The notes: generated by a model not told the origin, from the letters alone. 64,000 nucleotides of DNA from Flavobacterium sp. (GCF_004295795.1 NZ_SEBR01000004.1:248001-312000), one strand, 5' to 3'; counted from the first letter of the stretch, positions 9,253 to 17,972 are shown. Made by a program: numbers and translations.

Positions 9253-10677
9253 TCATTCCTCAAAATAAGTATCCGGGAAACCGATAAGGTACAATTTCCC
9301 TTGCGCACGCGTGATCGCCGTGTAAAGCCAGCGCACGTAATCGCGTGAAATTCCATCGGGCAGATATGGGTGTTCTATAAAAACCGTTTCCCATTGCCCG
9401 CCTTGGGATTTGTGGCAAGTGATTGCGTAAGAGAATTTTACCTGAAGCGCGTTGAAGTATTCGTTCGCTTTGACTTTCTGAAGTTTGCGATATTGGGCGC
9501 GTTCGTCCTCATAATCTTCCATCACTGCTTGGTACAACCTGTTCGATTCGTCGTAAGTGAGCGATGGCGATTCGCTGGTCAAAGTGTCGAGCAGCAAAAC
9601 GGTTTCGAGCGGACGCTGATTCGGGTAATCGATCATCCTGACCTTGACTTTGGCAAACCGGAAGCCGTACAGCTCCTTGAATCCGAAGATTTCCAAAACC
9701 TCGACGATGTCGCCGTTGGCGATGAAACTCGCCTCGTCCGATTCCTTGAGCCAGAAATAATTGTTCTTGACGACCATCAGGAAATCGCCCACCGAAAGCT
9801 CGTTCTCGTTGTCGAGAATCCGCATCCGGATTTGTTGGTTGTACTGATTGGCGCGCTTGTTCGAACGCACGATGAACGCCGTGTCCTCGATCGAGAAATT
9901 CCCGTATGCCGACTGAATCGCGTCCTGAATGTCGTATCCGTCCGTCAAGCGGATGATGTCCTTGAAGTGTTTGACGTCGAACTTGAATTCTTCATAAAAA
10001 TCTTCGTCGAGAAGTTCGCGCAATTGGGTGGCGTTGTACAAAATCCCCGAAGTTTCGGCCTGTCGCATGACTTCGTCGAATTCGATGTTTGGAATGTCCA
10101 TGCCGTAAGAGTTCGCCAAAGTCCGGATTTCCAAAGCCGGACTTACCTCCGACCCTACTGGCGGCAACTGGGCCGTGTCGCCCAAAAGCAACAGTTTGCA
10201 GTTTTTTCCCGTGTAGACGTATTCGATCAAATCGTCGAGAAGCGAGCCGTTTTCATAGAATTTGGAATCTTGCGTGCCATCGCCTATCATCGAAGATTCG
10301 TCGACTATGAAAATCGTGTTCGTGTGCTTGTTTGGCATCAACTGGAACTGTACGCCGCCGCCGCTTCCTTTTTTCGGGTAATAGATTTTTCTGTGGATGG
10401 TTTGCGCCAAACGTCCGGAGTAACCTGAGATGACTTTGGCTGCACGACCTGTCGGGGCAAGCAAAACGTACTTTTTGTGGATTGACGGCAAGACGTTGAC
10501 CAACGCCGAAATCACTGAGGTTTTTCCTGTTCCGGCGTACCCTTTGAGCACGAACATTTCGTCGGGATTCGGGTTTGTGGCGAAATCGGCGATCATCTGG
10601 AAAAAAATGTCTTGTTTGGCCGTGGGTTGAAACGGGAATTCCTGGCGCAGTAACTTGTAGAGATTCGGTGATGACAT
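9253..10677 (-). CDS. RecD/Pif1-like SF1B DNA helicase
   Basis: A 474-residue ATP-dependent helicase. Motif I GYAGTGKTS (about residue 46), motif Ia APTGRAAKV, the Walker B segment IFIVDESSM, motif III LLLGDTAQLPPVG, and C-terminal UvrD_C_2-type motifs (YAITCHKSQGGQWETV, LYTAITRAQ) are all visible. It lacks the long N-terminal region of RecD2 and looks like the short stand-alone exoDNase V alpha-like / Dda-like helicases common in Bacteroidota. The likely role is 5'-3' unwinding in replication or repair, inferred from the family. It lies upstream of kdsB on the same strand. Confidence 0.9.
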   Translation of the reverse strand: MSSPNLYKLLRQEFPFQPTAKQDIFFQMIADFATNPNPDEMFVLKGYAGTGKTSVISALVNVLPSIHKKYVLLAPTGRAAKVISGYSGRLAQTIHRKIYYPKKGSGGGVQFQLMPNKHTNTIFIVDESSMIGDGTQDSKFYENGSLLDDLIEYVYTGKNCKLLLLGDTAQLPPVGSEVSPALEIRTLANSYGMDIPNIEFDEVMRQAETSGILYNATQLRELLDEDFYEEFKFDVKHFKDIIRLTDGYDIQDAIQSAYGNFSIEDTAFIVRSNKRANQYNQQIRMRILDNENELSVGDFLMVVKNNYFWLKESDEASFIANGDIVEVLEIFGFKELYGFRFAKVKVRMIDYPNQRPLETVLLLDTLTSESPSLTYDESNRLYQAVMEDYEDERAQYRKLQKVKANEYFNALQVKFSYAITCHKSQGGQWETVFIEHPYLPDGISRDYVRWLYTAITRAQGKLYLIGFPDTYFEE

Positions 10678-10833
10678 TTTGCAAAATTACGGCTTGGCGG
10701 GCTGTATTTTAAGTTTGGGGACAAATGTTTTACGGGACTTTTGAACCGACGACAATTGGCGGAGTCGCTTTCGCCTGACAATAATAGTGGCTTTTAAATT
10801 TTGGAAACGTCGCTTCGCTCCTTTTTCTTTTTA

Positions 10834-10924
10834 AACCATTAAGGTCATTAAGGAAATTAAGGCGCTTCGCTTTTTCGGAGTCACAGACTCCGTCACGCAG
10901 TTCGCGAAGTCACAGACTTCACTC
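10834..10924. repeat. composite AACCATTAAG + paired-palindrome repeat
   Basis: AACCATTAAGGTCATTAAGG (10834-10853) leads into CGGAGTCACAGACTCCG (10876-10892) and GAAGTCACAGACTTC (10906-10920), the reverse orientation of the copy at 8184. The rest of the 10678-11185 gap is occupied by the structured repeat that follows; no gene seen. Confidence 0.75.
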
Positions 10925-10956
10925 AAAGCAAGTTTTGACTGCGGACAACGTGCCCG

Positions 10957-11050
10957 CGTTAGGGATGGCAGCGGCATCCTTTTGCTTGCCCCGGATTTCC
11001 GGCAAAAAGATTTCGCCCAGGCAAAAGATACAGCGGACAGCCCGGCGCCG
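10957..11050 (+). repeat. structured intergenic repeat, short copy A
   Basis: Begins GCGTTAGGGATGGCAGCGG, continues CATCCTTTTGC, and ends GCAAAAGATACAGCGGACAG then CCCGGCGC. The ends are imperfectly complementary (CTTTTGC with GCAAAAG; GGG with CCC) and both flanks carry an unpaired AGCGG. A reverse-oriented sister is at 54187-54276. Two longer relatives with the same termini are at 17182 and 44267. Confidence 0.75.
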
Positions 11051-11185
11051 CACGGGCGTGTATAATGCCGGAGATCCGATCGGCGCAACGCCCAAAAACT
11101 TGTAGGCATTGAATTGCACCGAAAATGTGGCATTACGCCATTTCTAAATTTCCGAATTCACCAATTAAATCCTAACTTCGCGCCA

Positions 11186-12007
11186 ATGCTAGTGAACCGA
11201 CCGAACATCACCGAAAAAAACTACCGCAAACTCAGTCTTGGCTTGAATGCAAGCGGTTTTTCGTTTTGTACGACCGACACTTTGACAAACAAAATTCTTT
11301 CCGTCAAGGAAGTGCGTTTTTCCGAAGTTGGCAACGGTAACACTGCCGATGAGTACTATGCTCGGGCTTTCGCCGAAAATGACGAGTTGTCACAAAGATT
11401 CGACGAAGTGGTCGCGACGCATGAAAACGGTTGGAGCACTTTTGTGCCGCGGGCTTTGTTCGACGAGAATTTCATCGGAAGTTACCTGCAATATAATGTG
11501 AAGGTTTTCGAGACCGATTTAGTGACTTACGACGAAATGCCGACTTACGAGATGAACAATGTTTATTTGCCGTTTGCCGGAATCAATTCTTTTCTGGAAG
11601 GCAAATTCGGGCCTGTCCGATATCGCCATGCGAGTTCGGTTTTGGTTGCGAGGTTGCTCGACAGCTCGAAGAACAACGACGAGAAACAGGTTTTTGTGCA
11701 TTTTTCGGACAGGCGTTTCGATTTGATAGTCGTGCAGAACCAAAAATTGCTCCTGTTTAACTCTTTCGATTACCGCACAAAAGAAGACTTTATTTACTAC
11801 TTGCTTTTTTCGGCCGAACAGCTCAACCTGAATCCGGAGTTTTTCCAGCTTCAGCTTTTGGGCGATATCTCTCAGGATGACGATTGCTACAAAATTGCTT
11901 ATACTTATATAAGGAATGTCTCGCTTTTGGACGTTTCGGGATTGCAGGCCAAAAATGAGTTTACAGAAGCCGAGAACCGCAAACACTTCATACTTTTCCA
12001 ATCGTGA
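11186..12007 (+). CDS. DUF3822 family protein
   Basis: A 273-residue soluble protein of a family found in Bacteroidota directly upstream of rsmD. It looks like an actin/ASKHA-type fold remnant: N-terminal KLSLGLNASGFSFCTTD resembles a phosphate-loop strand pair, and QVFVHFSDRRFDLIVVQNQ resembles the second phosphate loop, but canonical ATPase motifs are degraded. The ATG at 11186 is chosen; the longer in-frame version adds 24 residues without features. Its stop overlaps the GTG of rsmD by four bases, so the two are translationally coupled. Function is unknown; coupling to an rRNA methylase hints at ribosome biology, which is inference. Confidence 0.8.
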   Translation: MLVNRPNITEKNYRKLSLGLNASGFSFCTTDTLTNKILSVKEVRFSEVGNGNTADEYYARAFAENDELSQRFDEVVATHENGWSTFVPRALFDENFIGSYLQYNVKVFETDLVTYDEMPTYEMNNVYLPFAGINSFLEGKFGPVRYRHASSVLVARLLDSSKNNDEKQVFVHFSDRRFDLIVVQNQKLLLFNSFDYRTKEDFIYYLLFSAEQLNLNPEFFQLQLLGDISQDDDCYKIAYTYIRNVSLLDVSGLQAKNEFTEAENRKHFILFQS

Positions 12008-12567
12008 GAATCATCTCTGGACAGTTCAAAGGCCGACGGTTGACGGCTCCAAAAAATCTTCCGGTTCGCCCGACGACCGACATGAGCAAGGAATCTTTGT
12101 TCAACATTCTCAACAATCACTTCGATTTTGACGGATTGCGGATTTTGGACTTGTTCTCCGGGACGGGAAATATCTCTTATGAATTCGGGTCGCGTGGCGC
12201 CGGGCATATTGTTTCTGTCGACGCAGATTTCGGCTGTGTGAAGTTTATCAAGCAAACGGCCGCCGAGTTCGAGTTTCCTATCACGGCTATCAAGGCGAAT
12301 GTGCTTTCGTTTTTGGAAAAGGCTTCGGGAGAATACGACATAATATTCGCCGATCCGCCTTATGATATGGCGCAGAAAGACTTTGAGAAAGTGGTGTTGT
12401 CGGTTTTTGATCGGGAACTTTTGTCTCAGGAAGGGATGATGGTCATCGAACACTCGAAATATACTTTGATGGATGCTTTGCCGAATTTCAGTTTCCAGAA
12501 GAATTACGGCGGATCGCGTTTTTCTTTTTTCGAGTTTGCTTCTGATGAAACGGAGTTTGAAGATTGA
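12004..12567 (+). CDS. rsmD: 16S rRNA (guanine(966)-N2)-methyltransferase
   Basis: A 187-residue SAM-dependent methyltransferase that modifies G966 of 16S rRNA during 30S assembly. The signature N-terminus MRIISGQFKGRRL, the linker RPTTDMSKESLFNIL, SAM motif I ILDLFSGTGN and the catalytic IIFADPPYD are present. The start is GTG at 12004, overlapping the DUF3822 stop as GTGA. Length matches the family. No terminator is evident; the downstream gap carries repeats and then rnpB on the opposite strand. Confidence 0.95.
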   Translation: MRIISGQFKGRRLTAPKNLPVRPTTDMSKESLFNILNNHFDFDGLRILDLFSGTGNISYEFGSRGAGHIVSVDADFGCVKFIKQTAAEFEFPITAIKANVLSFLEKASGEYDIIFADPPYDMAQKDFEKVVLSVFDRELLSQEGMMVIEHSKYTLMDALPNFSFQKNYGGSRFSFFEFASDETEFED

Positions 12568-12672
12568 GTTTGGTAGATGACCAGACTCGCTGCGCTCATA
12601 TTCTTTTGACTCTTTTCGCGAATTCTCACTCGCTTCGCTCGTTTACCGCAAATGCTGGTAAGATCGTTGGCT

Positions 12673-12822
12673 GTTTAGGCGCTTAGCTTGTTTGCCTAAA
12701 CTTCTTAAAGCGCTGCGCTTTTTTTTTGAACCATTAAGATAGTTTAAGGAAATTAAGGCGGTTCGCTTTTTTCGGAGTCACAGACTCCGCCACGCCTTTC
12801 TCGAAGTCACAGACTTCTCGAA
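12673..12822. repeat. hairpin and composite paired-palindrome repeat
   Basis: GTTTAGGC / GCCTAAAC (12673-12701) forms an 8-bp hairpin. From 12728 there is GAACCATTAAGATAGTTTAAGG, then CGGAGTCACAGACTCCG and CGAAGTCACAGACTTCTCG, the same composite as at 10834. The 12568-12881 gap holds nothing else I recognise. Confidence 0.7.
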
Positions 12823-12881
12823 CAACAAAGTCTCGACAAAAAAAATCTCTCACCACGATCCGCACTCAGGAACTAAAAAAA

Positions 12882-13196
12882 AGCAGGCCTGTAAGCCGGG
12901 TTCTGTACTCGAAAGAGCCCTTATCATTTATCTGGATCGTCCATTGCTGGACAATTCTATCTGCCTACCCTCCGACATCAGGCGAGCCGCCCTTTCCCAA
13001 AAAAATCGGGAGTCGGTATACTTGACATTTCACCGCATAGAGTTTACCTGGTTTCACTACAGCCGAACTGTACTTGCTTTCTGTTGCACTTGTCCTCCAC
13101 CCAATTACTTGGATGTGACGGGCGTTACCCGCTATGCTGCTCTACGGTGCCCGGACTTTCCTCCACTCAAAAAGAGCAGCGATAAGGCGGCCTGCG
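12882..13196 (-). ncRNA. rnpB: RNase P RNA, class A
   Basis: The reverse strand carries the catalytic RNA that trims pre-tRNA 5' ends. Recognisable parts in RNA order are: the 5' P1 strand GCAGGCCGCC; the GAGGAAAGTCCGGGCACC block (13146-13165) with its downstream partners; the ACAGAAAGC region; and the 3' end CCCGGCTTACAGGCCTGC, whose GGCCTGC pairs with the 5' GCAGGCC to close P1. A T tract follows directly. A good promoter sits just upstream. Ends are accurate to a few bases. The overlapping open frame on the other strand is not a gene. Confidence 0.95.
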
Positions 13197-13199
13197 GTG

Positions 13200-13232
13200 C
13201 AAAGATAAGTTTCGGTTTTTATAATAATGCAA
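13200..13232 (-). promoter_or_regulatory. rnpB promoter
   Basis: On the reverse strand TTG, a 22-bp spacer and TATCTTTG directly precede the RNase P RNA 5' end, matching the Bacteroidota primary sigma consensus. Confidence 0.75.
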
Positions 13233-13329
13233 ACTTTCGGATTAAAAGTATAAGGGATTTTAAGTGCTGCGGAACTAACTTCACTATACACAATAACCTA
13301 AAAAAACAAATCATTTAAAAGCAAACGAC

Positions 13330-13641
13330 ATGGAACGCAATATGTATCATTACGCAACGGTTTCCAAAGCATTGGAAGAGTTGGCACAGAAAGGTTTTAC
13401 CACAGACTTTAACCGCGAAGAAGAAAGAATCGTGAACAATCCGGAGGAATTCGAGATCGTCCACATTTACAGATATGAAGGCGAAAGCGATCCCGGAGAC
13501 GAAGCGACAGTCTACGGAATCCGGTCGACTAAAGGAGAAATGGGCGTTTTCGTTGCCGGAGACTTGTCCATGGATGACAAAAGCGCCACACAAGTATTGC
13601 ACGACCTGAGCATCAAAGGCCGTCAGGAACACCTGAACTGA
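13330..13641 (+). CDS. conserved hypothetical small protein
   Basis: A 103-residue acidic soluble protein ([20 protein letters not shown], then [20 protein letters not shown]). It has no signal peptide, membrane segment or motif I can assign. The pattern of an N-terminal helix followed by strands suggests one small alpha/beta domain. Similar small proteins occur in many Bacteroidota genomes, but I know of no experimental function. It ends one base before the topoisomerase IB start, so the two are surely co-transcribed; a link to DNA topology or stress is only guilt by association. Confidence 0.85.
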   Translation: MERNMYHYATVSKALEELAQKGFTTDFNREEERIVNNPEEFEIVHIYRYEGESDPGDEATVYGIRSTKGEMGVFVAGDLSMDDKSATQVLHDLSIKGRQEHLN

Positions 13642-13642
13642 T

Positions 13643-14719
13643 ATGGACCGCTTACAGGCGAAACTTGAAAAAATCGGCCGCGACCCAAAAACCACTGCGA
13701 AAGCTGTCGGATTGAGGTATGCGGCTTTTTCAGGCAAGGGATATTTCAGAAAAAAGAAAGGTAGCGCATTCACTTATGCAGATGAAAATGGAAATACGGT
13801 CAAAAGTCCTGAGGTTCTCGATAGGATCAAAAAGCTGGTCATTCCGCCTGCCTGGGAAGATGTCTGGATTTCTCCTTTCGAGAACGGACACTTACAGGTT
13901 ACGGGCACGGACAAGCGCGGACGCAAGCAATACAGGTATCATCCGGATTGGAATAAGATCCGGAACCAATCGAAGTTCTTCCGGCTACGCAACTTTTCGA
14001 AAGCGCTGCCGATTATCCGAAAGCAGATCGAGAAAGACCTGAAGCGAAAAGGTTTGCCGTACGAAAAAGTGCTGGCATTGGTCGTAAGCCTGATCGAGGA
14101 CACGAACATCAGGATTGGAAACGACGCCTACAAAAAACTATACGGAAGTTTCGGACTCACGACATTGCGCGACAAACACGTCAAAATGGACAAGTCCAGC
14201 ATGAAGTTCGAATTCGTGGGCAAGAAAGGCGTCAAGCACAGTATTTCGCTTCGAAGCAAAAAACTCGCGAATCTCGTGCAGAAGTGCAAGGAAATTCCGG
14301 GTCAGGAATTGTTCCAGTATTATGACGACAACGGAAACCATTGCACGATAGGTTCGTCTGACGTAAATTCCTATCTCAAGGAAATAACCGGTGAAGATTT
14401 TACTGCCAAGGATTTTCGCGCCTGGTCAGGAAGCGTGACCGCCTTGCAATGTTTCCGGGAAATCGGTCCGGCCGAAACCGCCACCGAAATGAAGAAAAAA
14501 GTTGTGGAAGTGATCGATTGCGTTGCATCCAAACTTGGGAACACGCGTTCGGTCTGCCGCAAATATTACGTGCATCCGACGGTTATCGCAGCGTATGAAA
14601 GCGGCCACATCGACAACTACGAGGTCAGGAAAAACATCAAGGACAACCAGCTTAATGCCGAAGAAGAAGCTTTGGTGCGTTTGCTTTCTACCGAAAAGAT
14701 TGCCGAAGTTTTGGGTTAA
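13643..14719 (+). CDS. type IB DNA topoisomerase (poxvirus-like)
   Basis: A 358-residue monomeric topoisomerase of the bacterial TopIB group that relaxes supercoils through a 3'-phosphotyrosyl intermediate. The N-terminal domain (about 1-110) has LVIPPAWEDVWISP and TGTDKRGRKQYRYHP. The catalytic domain has LIEDTNIRIGN, an Arg-rich LRSKK segment, KDFRAWSGSVTA, and the active-site Tyr309 in RKYYVHPTV. Length matches bacterial members. It is directly downstream of a small conserved protein, with one base between stop and start. A perfect CGCGAATTCGCG inverted repeat follows the stop and could act as a 3' hairpin. Confidence 0.93.
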   Translation: MDRLQAKLEKIGRDPKTTAKAVGLRYAAFSGKGYFRKKKGSAFTYADENGNTVKSPEVLDRIKKLVIPPAWEDVWISPFENGHLQVTGTDKRGRKQYRYHPDWNKIRNQSKFFRLRNFSKALPIIRKQIEKDLKRKGLPYEKVLALVVSLIEDTNIRIGNDAYKKLYGSFGLTTLRDKHVKMDKSSMKFEFVGKKGVKHSISLRSKKLANLVQKCKEIPGQELFQYYDDNGNHCTIGSSDVNSYLKEITGEDFTAKDFRAWSGSVTALQCFREIGPAETATEMKKKVVEVIDCVASKLGNTRSVCRKYYVHPTVIAAYESGHIDNYEVRKNIKDNQLNAEEEALVRLLSTEKIAEVLG

Positions 14720-14732
14720 CAGCAAATTTATC

Positions 14733-14796
14733 TTTAACCGCGAATTCGCGAATTTTCTCATAAGTATCTAAGTAAATTCGCGAATTCGCGGTTAAA
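14733..14796. repeat. CGCGAATTCGCG palindromic repeat, copy 2
   Basis: Perfect 23-base arms (14733-14755 and 14774-14796), the longest in the window, with an 18-base spacer, 14 bp past the topoisomerase stop. Confidence 0.9.
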
Positions 14797-14869
14797 ATTT
14801 TTCTTCAGAGTAAATATCGTAAAGAAGTTCACTGTTGTTAGAGAACCTAAACCTTTAAAGTAAAGTCCG

Positions 14870-15502
14870 ATGAAAATGAGAAGCTTCCAAAAAACAACAT
14901 TACTATTTGTGACATTGACGGCTCTGGCGTGCAAAAAGTCGGAACCGGAAGCGATAATCCCGGTGACGGAGACGGCAACCAAAACGGAAATCGAAAAACC
15001 AAAACCGAACGTATCGGTAATCGCGGGCGAATCCATCGGAAACATCAGCCTCGAAATGGATTCGCAAAAACTTGAACAAATCCTCGGACAACCCGATTTG
15101 TCAGATTCGGCCATGGGAAAATCCTGGCTGACCTGGTACAGCGACAATTCCGAAGCGATTTCGGGAAAGACCGAACTCAACATTTACGTGACTTACAAAG
15201 ACGACGAGATGAAGGAAAAAGTCGTCAGGCTGATCCGAGCTACTTCACCCGAATTCCAAGTGGATTCGATTGGCGCCGGACGTAAATTGCCGGATGTCAA
15301 GTCCAAATTCCCGCAACTGAAAAACGTCGGCGATTATGCCTTTGGGAAAACCAAGGATTTCGTTTCGATTTACGACGATGAAGCAAAAGGTGTTGCATTC
15401 GAATTCGTCAAAGACAGTTGCATCGCGGTAATCGTGCATCCGAAGGACAAGGACGTGACGCTGGATTATCGCATGTTCCGTCCCGACATGACGCTTAAAT
15501 GA
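14870..15502 (+). CDS. hypothetical lipoprotein
   Basis: A 210-residue protein with a lipoprotein signal (MKMRSFQKTTLLFVTLTALAC, lipidated Cys followed by KKSEPEA). After a Pro/Thr/Glu-rich linker (to about residue 50) comes a domain beginning SIGNISLEMDSQKLEQILG, faintly like the repeat unit of BamE/SmpA-type outer-membrane lipoproteins (glycine, then small-residue helix, then LG-x-P), and a second half with an acidic mixed strand pattern. I do not recognise a named family. Its stop abuts the stop of the convergent antiporter gene (TGATCA), leaving no room for a terminator between them. Confidence 0.8.
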   Translation: MKMRSFQKTTLLFVTLTALACKKSEPEAIIPVTETATKTEIEKPKPNVSVIAGESIGNISLEMDSQKLEQILGQPDLSDSAMGKSWLTWYSDNSEAISGKTELNIYVTYKDDEMKEKVVRLIRATSPEFQVDSIGAGRKLPDVKSKFPQLKNVGDYAFGKTKDFVSIYDDEAKGVAFEFVKDSCIAVIVHPKDKDVTLDYRMFRPDMTLK

Positions 15503-17116
15503 TCAAAAGTGGATCTGTCGGTTAAGTTTCGTCTCATCAAGATCGAGCTGCATTTGCGCCTTCCTGATTTCCTCGTCGCTAAAAAAATGTTCGCGTCTCA
15601 AGTCGATCAGTTCGCGCCTTTGCACCGAATATAGATCTTCAAGAACGCCCCGGTAAACTTGCACTTCCAGCATCTGGCTCGCGTCGCATTCGAGCGAAGC
15701 CAATTTTTTGGATGTAATTTCGACCTCATTCTCCAAATCCTGTTTCAAAAACGCGACGAGTTCGTTCTCGGCCAGTTCTTTTTGGAAATGGCGATTCAGA
15801 CGTGTCAACGCAGCTCTTTTGAGTCGCAGTCGAATTCCGGCTTGCTGTTCTTCCTCGGGCACGATCGAGTCGAATTCCTTGAGTCCGATGGCTTTCACAA
15901 GAAACGGGAGCGTCAATCCCTGAAAAACCAACGTCACCAAAATCACGATAAAAGTGATGAAAAGGATCAGGCTGCGGTGCGGAAAATCTTCACCACTTGG
16001 CAAAGCCACCGGAATCGACAAAGCCGTTGCAAGCGAAACCACGCCACGCATTCCGGCCCAACTCACGCCAACTGCGCCTTTCCAGGTCGGATTCGGTTCC
16101 TTTTTAGCTATTTTCCTGCTCATCAACCTCGGAACGAAAGTCGCCGGAAAAACCCAAATAAACCTTAGAACGATAACTATAGCACTTACAATCAATCCGT
16201 AAGTGATCGCTTCGGACATCGAATATTCGCCTAATCCGTTGACGATGTGCGGAAGTTCGAGTCCGATAAGGATAAAAACCAAAGCGTTCATCCCGAAAAT
16301 AAGCGTCGTCCAAACGCCCAACATATTGAGGCGTGTCGATCCCGTCTTGAAGATTTCATGCGATCGGAACGAGATGAAAAGTCCGCCGCTCACAACCGAC
16401 ATCACGCCCGAAAAATGGAATTGTTCGGCAGCCAGAAACATGATATAAGGTGTCATTACCGTCAGCGTCGCGTCGATTGCTGGTGTCGTCGGCAAAAACC
16501 TGTGGATCGCATACATGATGTGTCCAATCGCGATTCCAACCACGATTCCCATTCCGGCGACCAAAAAAAACTGTCCAACGGCAACTTCGAACGAAAAAAC
16601 GCCTGTCATCACGGCGGCCAAAGCGAATCGGAAAACGATCAGCGAGGACGCGTCGTTCACGAGACTTTCGCCCTCGAGAATCGTGAGCATGCGTTTCGGC
16701 ACCGGCAAACCTTTCAAGACTGTCGCGGCGGCCACGGCATCGGGCGGAGAAATGATTCCGCCGAGCAAAAATCCGAAAGCCAAAGTAAATCCCGGAATGA
16801 ACGCTTTTGTCGCGTAAGCAACGGCAAGTGAGGTGAAAAACACGAGTCCGAAAGCCAGCAAACCAATCGGCCTTCTCCATTTCCAAAAGTCTTTCCAGGA
16901 CGTATACCACGCGGCTTCATACAACAACGGCGGCAGGAAAATCAGGAAAATGATCTCGGGATCGAGTTCCAATTCCGGCATTCCGGGAATAAAACTGATG
17001 CCAAGTCCTGACAAAACGAGAAAAATGGGATAAGCGACCTTGATTTTTCGCGCGAGCATGACGAGCAACATCACGACAAAAAGTAAACCGAGGATAAGAA
17101 GTAAGTTGTGGTGCAT
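15503..17116 (-). CDS. Na+/H+ antiporter, CPA1 family
   Basis: A 537-residue inner-membrane cation/proton antiporter. About 12-13 hydrophobic segments cover residues 3-410. Family marks include FLPPLLYEAAW, SPPDAVAAATVL, EGESLVNDASSLIVF (the ion-binding Asp of CPA1 proteins) and SWAGMRGVVSLATAL. A cytoplasmic tail of about 130 residues rich in Glu/Arg heptads (LASLECDASQML, EDLYSVQRRELIDLRREHF) likely forms helices and may regulate transport. The ATG at 17114-17116 starts directly at the first membrane helix; the 65 extra in-frame upstream codons read through a repeat and are not coding. It exports Na+ (or K+/Li+) in exchange for protons. Confidence 0.93.
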   Translation of the reverse strand: MHHNLLLILGLLFVVMLLVMLARKIKVAYPIFLVLSGLGISFIPGMPELELDPEIIFLIFLPPLLYEAAWYTSWKDFWKWRRPIGLLAFGLVFFTSLAVAYATKAFIPGFTLAFGFLLGGIISPPDAVAAATVLKGLPVPKRMLTILEGESLVNDASSLIVFRFALAAVMTGVFSFEVAVGQFFLVAGMGIVVGIAIGHIMYAIHRFLPTTPAIDATLTVMTPYIMFLAAEQFHFSGVMSVVSGGLFISFRSHEIFKTGSTRLNMLGVWTTLIFGMNALVFILIGLELPHIVNGLGEYSMSEAITYGLIVSAIVIVLRFIWVFPATFVPRLMSRKIAKKEPNPTWKGAVGVSWAGMRGVVSLATALSIPVALPSGEDFPHRSLILFITFIVILVTLVFQGLTLPFLVKAIGLKEFDSIVPEEEQQAGIRLRLKRAALTRLNRHFQKELAENELVAFLKQDLENEVEITSKKLASLECDASQMLEVQVYRGVLEDLYSVQRRELIDLRREHFFSDEEIRKAQMQLDLDETKLNRQIHF

Positions 17117-17181
17117 GGTTTTGAATGTTGCCCAAAAATAGGCATTCTCCTTAATATAGGAAGTGTTTGTTTTTGCAGCTG

Positions 17182-17320
17182 AATCCGGCTGTCCGCTTTT
17201 AGCTTTTTTGAAAACGCCGGGTTTTTGCGAGGTTTGGCGCGAGCTTCCTTCGGTCGCTGCGCCAAACCTGCAAAACCAGGACGTTTCCTGCAAAAGCCTA
17301 GCCGCTGCCATCCGGGCTGG
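17182..17320 (-). ncRNA. structured repeat, long copy B (candidate structured RNA)
   Basis: A 139-bp element. Its ends match the short copies (CCCGGATGGCAGCGG ... AGCGGACAGCCGG). Inside, ten bases at 17231-17240 pair perfectly with 17259-17268 around an 18-base loop (AGCGACCGAAGGAAGCTC on the reverse strand). The sister copy at 44267-44405 keeps the loop at 16 of 18 bases while four stem pairs differ, all compensated. The covariation supports a structured RNA or single-stranded DNA. Whether it is transcribed, and from which strand, is not known. Confidence 0.6.
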
Positions 17321-17356
17321 GTTTTGGTGGAATTATTGGGATGGAGGCTTTTTTTG

Positions 17357-17640
17357 GCTTCGAGAAGTCTGTGACTTCGAGAAGGGCGTGACGGAGTCTG
17401 CGACTCCGAAAAAAAGCGAAGCGCCTTAATGCCCTTAACGACCTTAATGGTTCAAAAAAGAGCAAAGCGATTAAATAAGAGCGAAGCGACTAAACACCAA
17501 CAAAATGCGGAGCGATCTGACTTCCAAATCAAAGTATTTATTATAAGTGAAGAATCAACGCGACGGCGAGGCAATTTTCTCGAGATTGCTGTTGAACCAT
17601 TAAGTTCATTAAGTTCATTAAGAACGTTAAGGCGTTTTGC
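17357..17640. repeat. composite paired-palindrome and CTTAATGG repeats
   Basis: CGAGAAGTCTGTGACTTC and GGAGTCTGCGACTCC hairpins (17361-17408) lead into AAGCGAAGCGCCTTAATG and ACCTTAATGGTTC (to 17452). After a unit of AGCAAAGCGATTAAATAAG, a further GAACCATTAAGTTCATTAAG copy lies at 17593-17634. The rest of the 17117-17972 gap has a half GGCCACGAATACACGAAT repeat near 17717 and no gene. Confidence 0.7.
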
Positions 17641-17907
17641 TCCAGAATTAGAAAGAAAATGCGTGCATTGCCTGGGAGTTGATAGCGCTTCCTGAGTCGT
17701 AGCCTGATAAAATATTGGCCACGAATACACGAATAAATTCTGCCGTCTTACCAACAAAAATAACGGTGTAAAGAATTTTATGCTGTCGATAAGAAGGCGT
17801 GTTTTCAAGCGATTATGGATAATGTCAGTGCCAGACAAATAGCGACTGTAGATATAAAATCCTGATTCCCCAAAACTTATATTTTTCCAGATTCCATTGT
17901 TAATTAC

Positions 17908-17953
17908 TAATTGGCAAATGCTATTTACGACTTGCCAATTAAGATTATATTTG
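17908..17953 (+). promoter_or_regulatory. dnaX -7 box with a 10-bp inverted repeat
   Basis: TATATTTG at 17946-17953 matches TAnnTTTG, 19 bp before the dnaX ATG. Just upstream TAATTGGCAA (17908-17917) and TTGCCAATTA (17932-17941) form a perfect 10-bp inverted repeat covering the -33 region, so a repressor site is plausible. Confidence 0.5.
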
Positions 17954-17972
17954 TGCTTTCCCGATTGAAAAA

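Noticed and set aside
12944..13318. Open frame of 124 codons on the + strand
   Set aside because: It overlaps the RNase P RNA on the other strand, has odd composition and no start context; the RNA explains the region.
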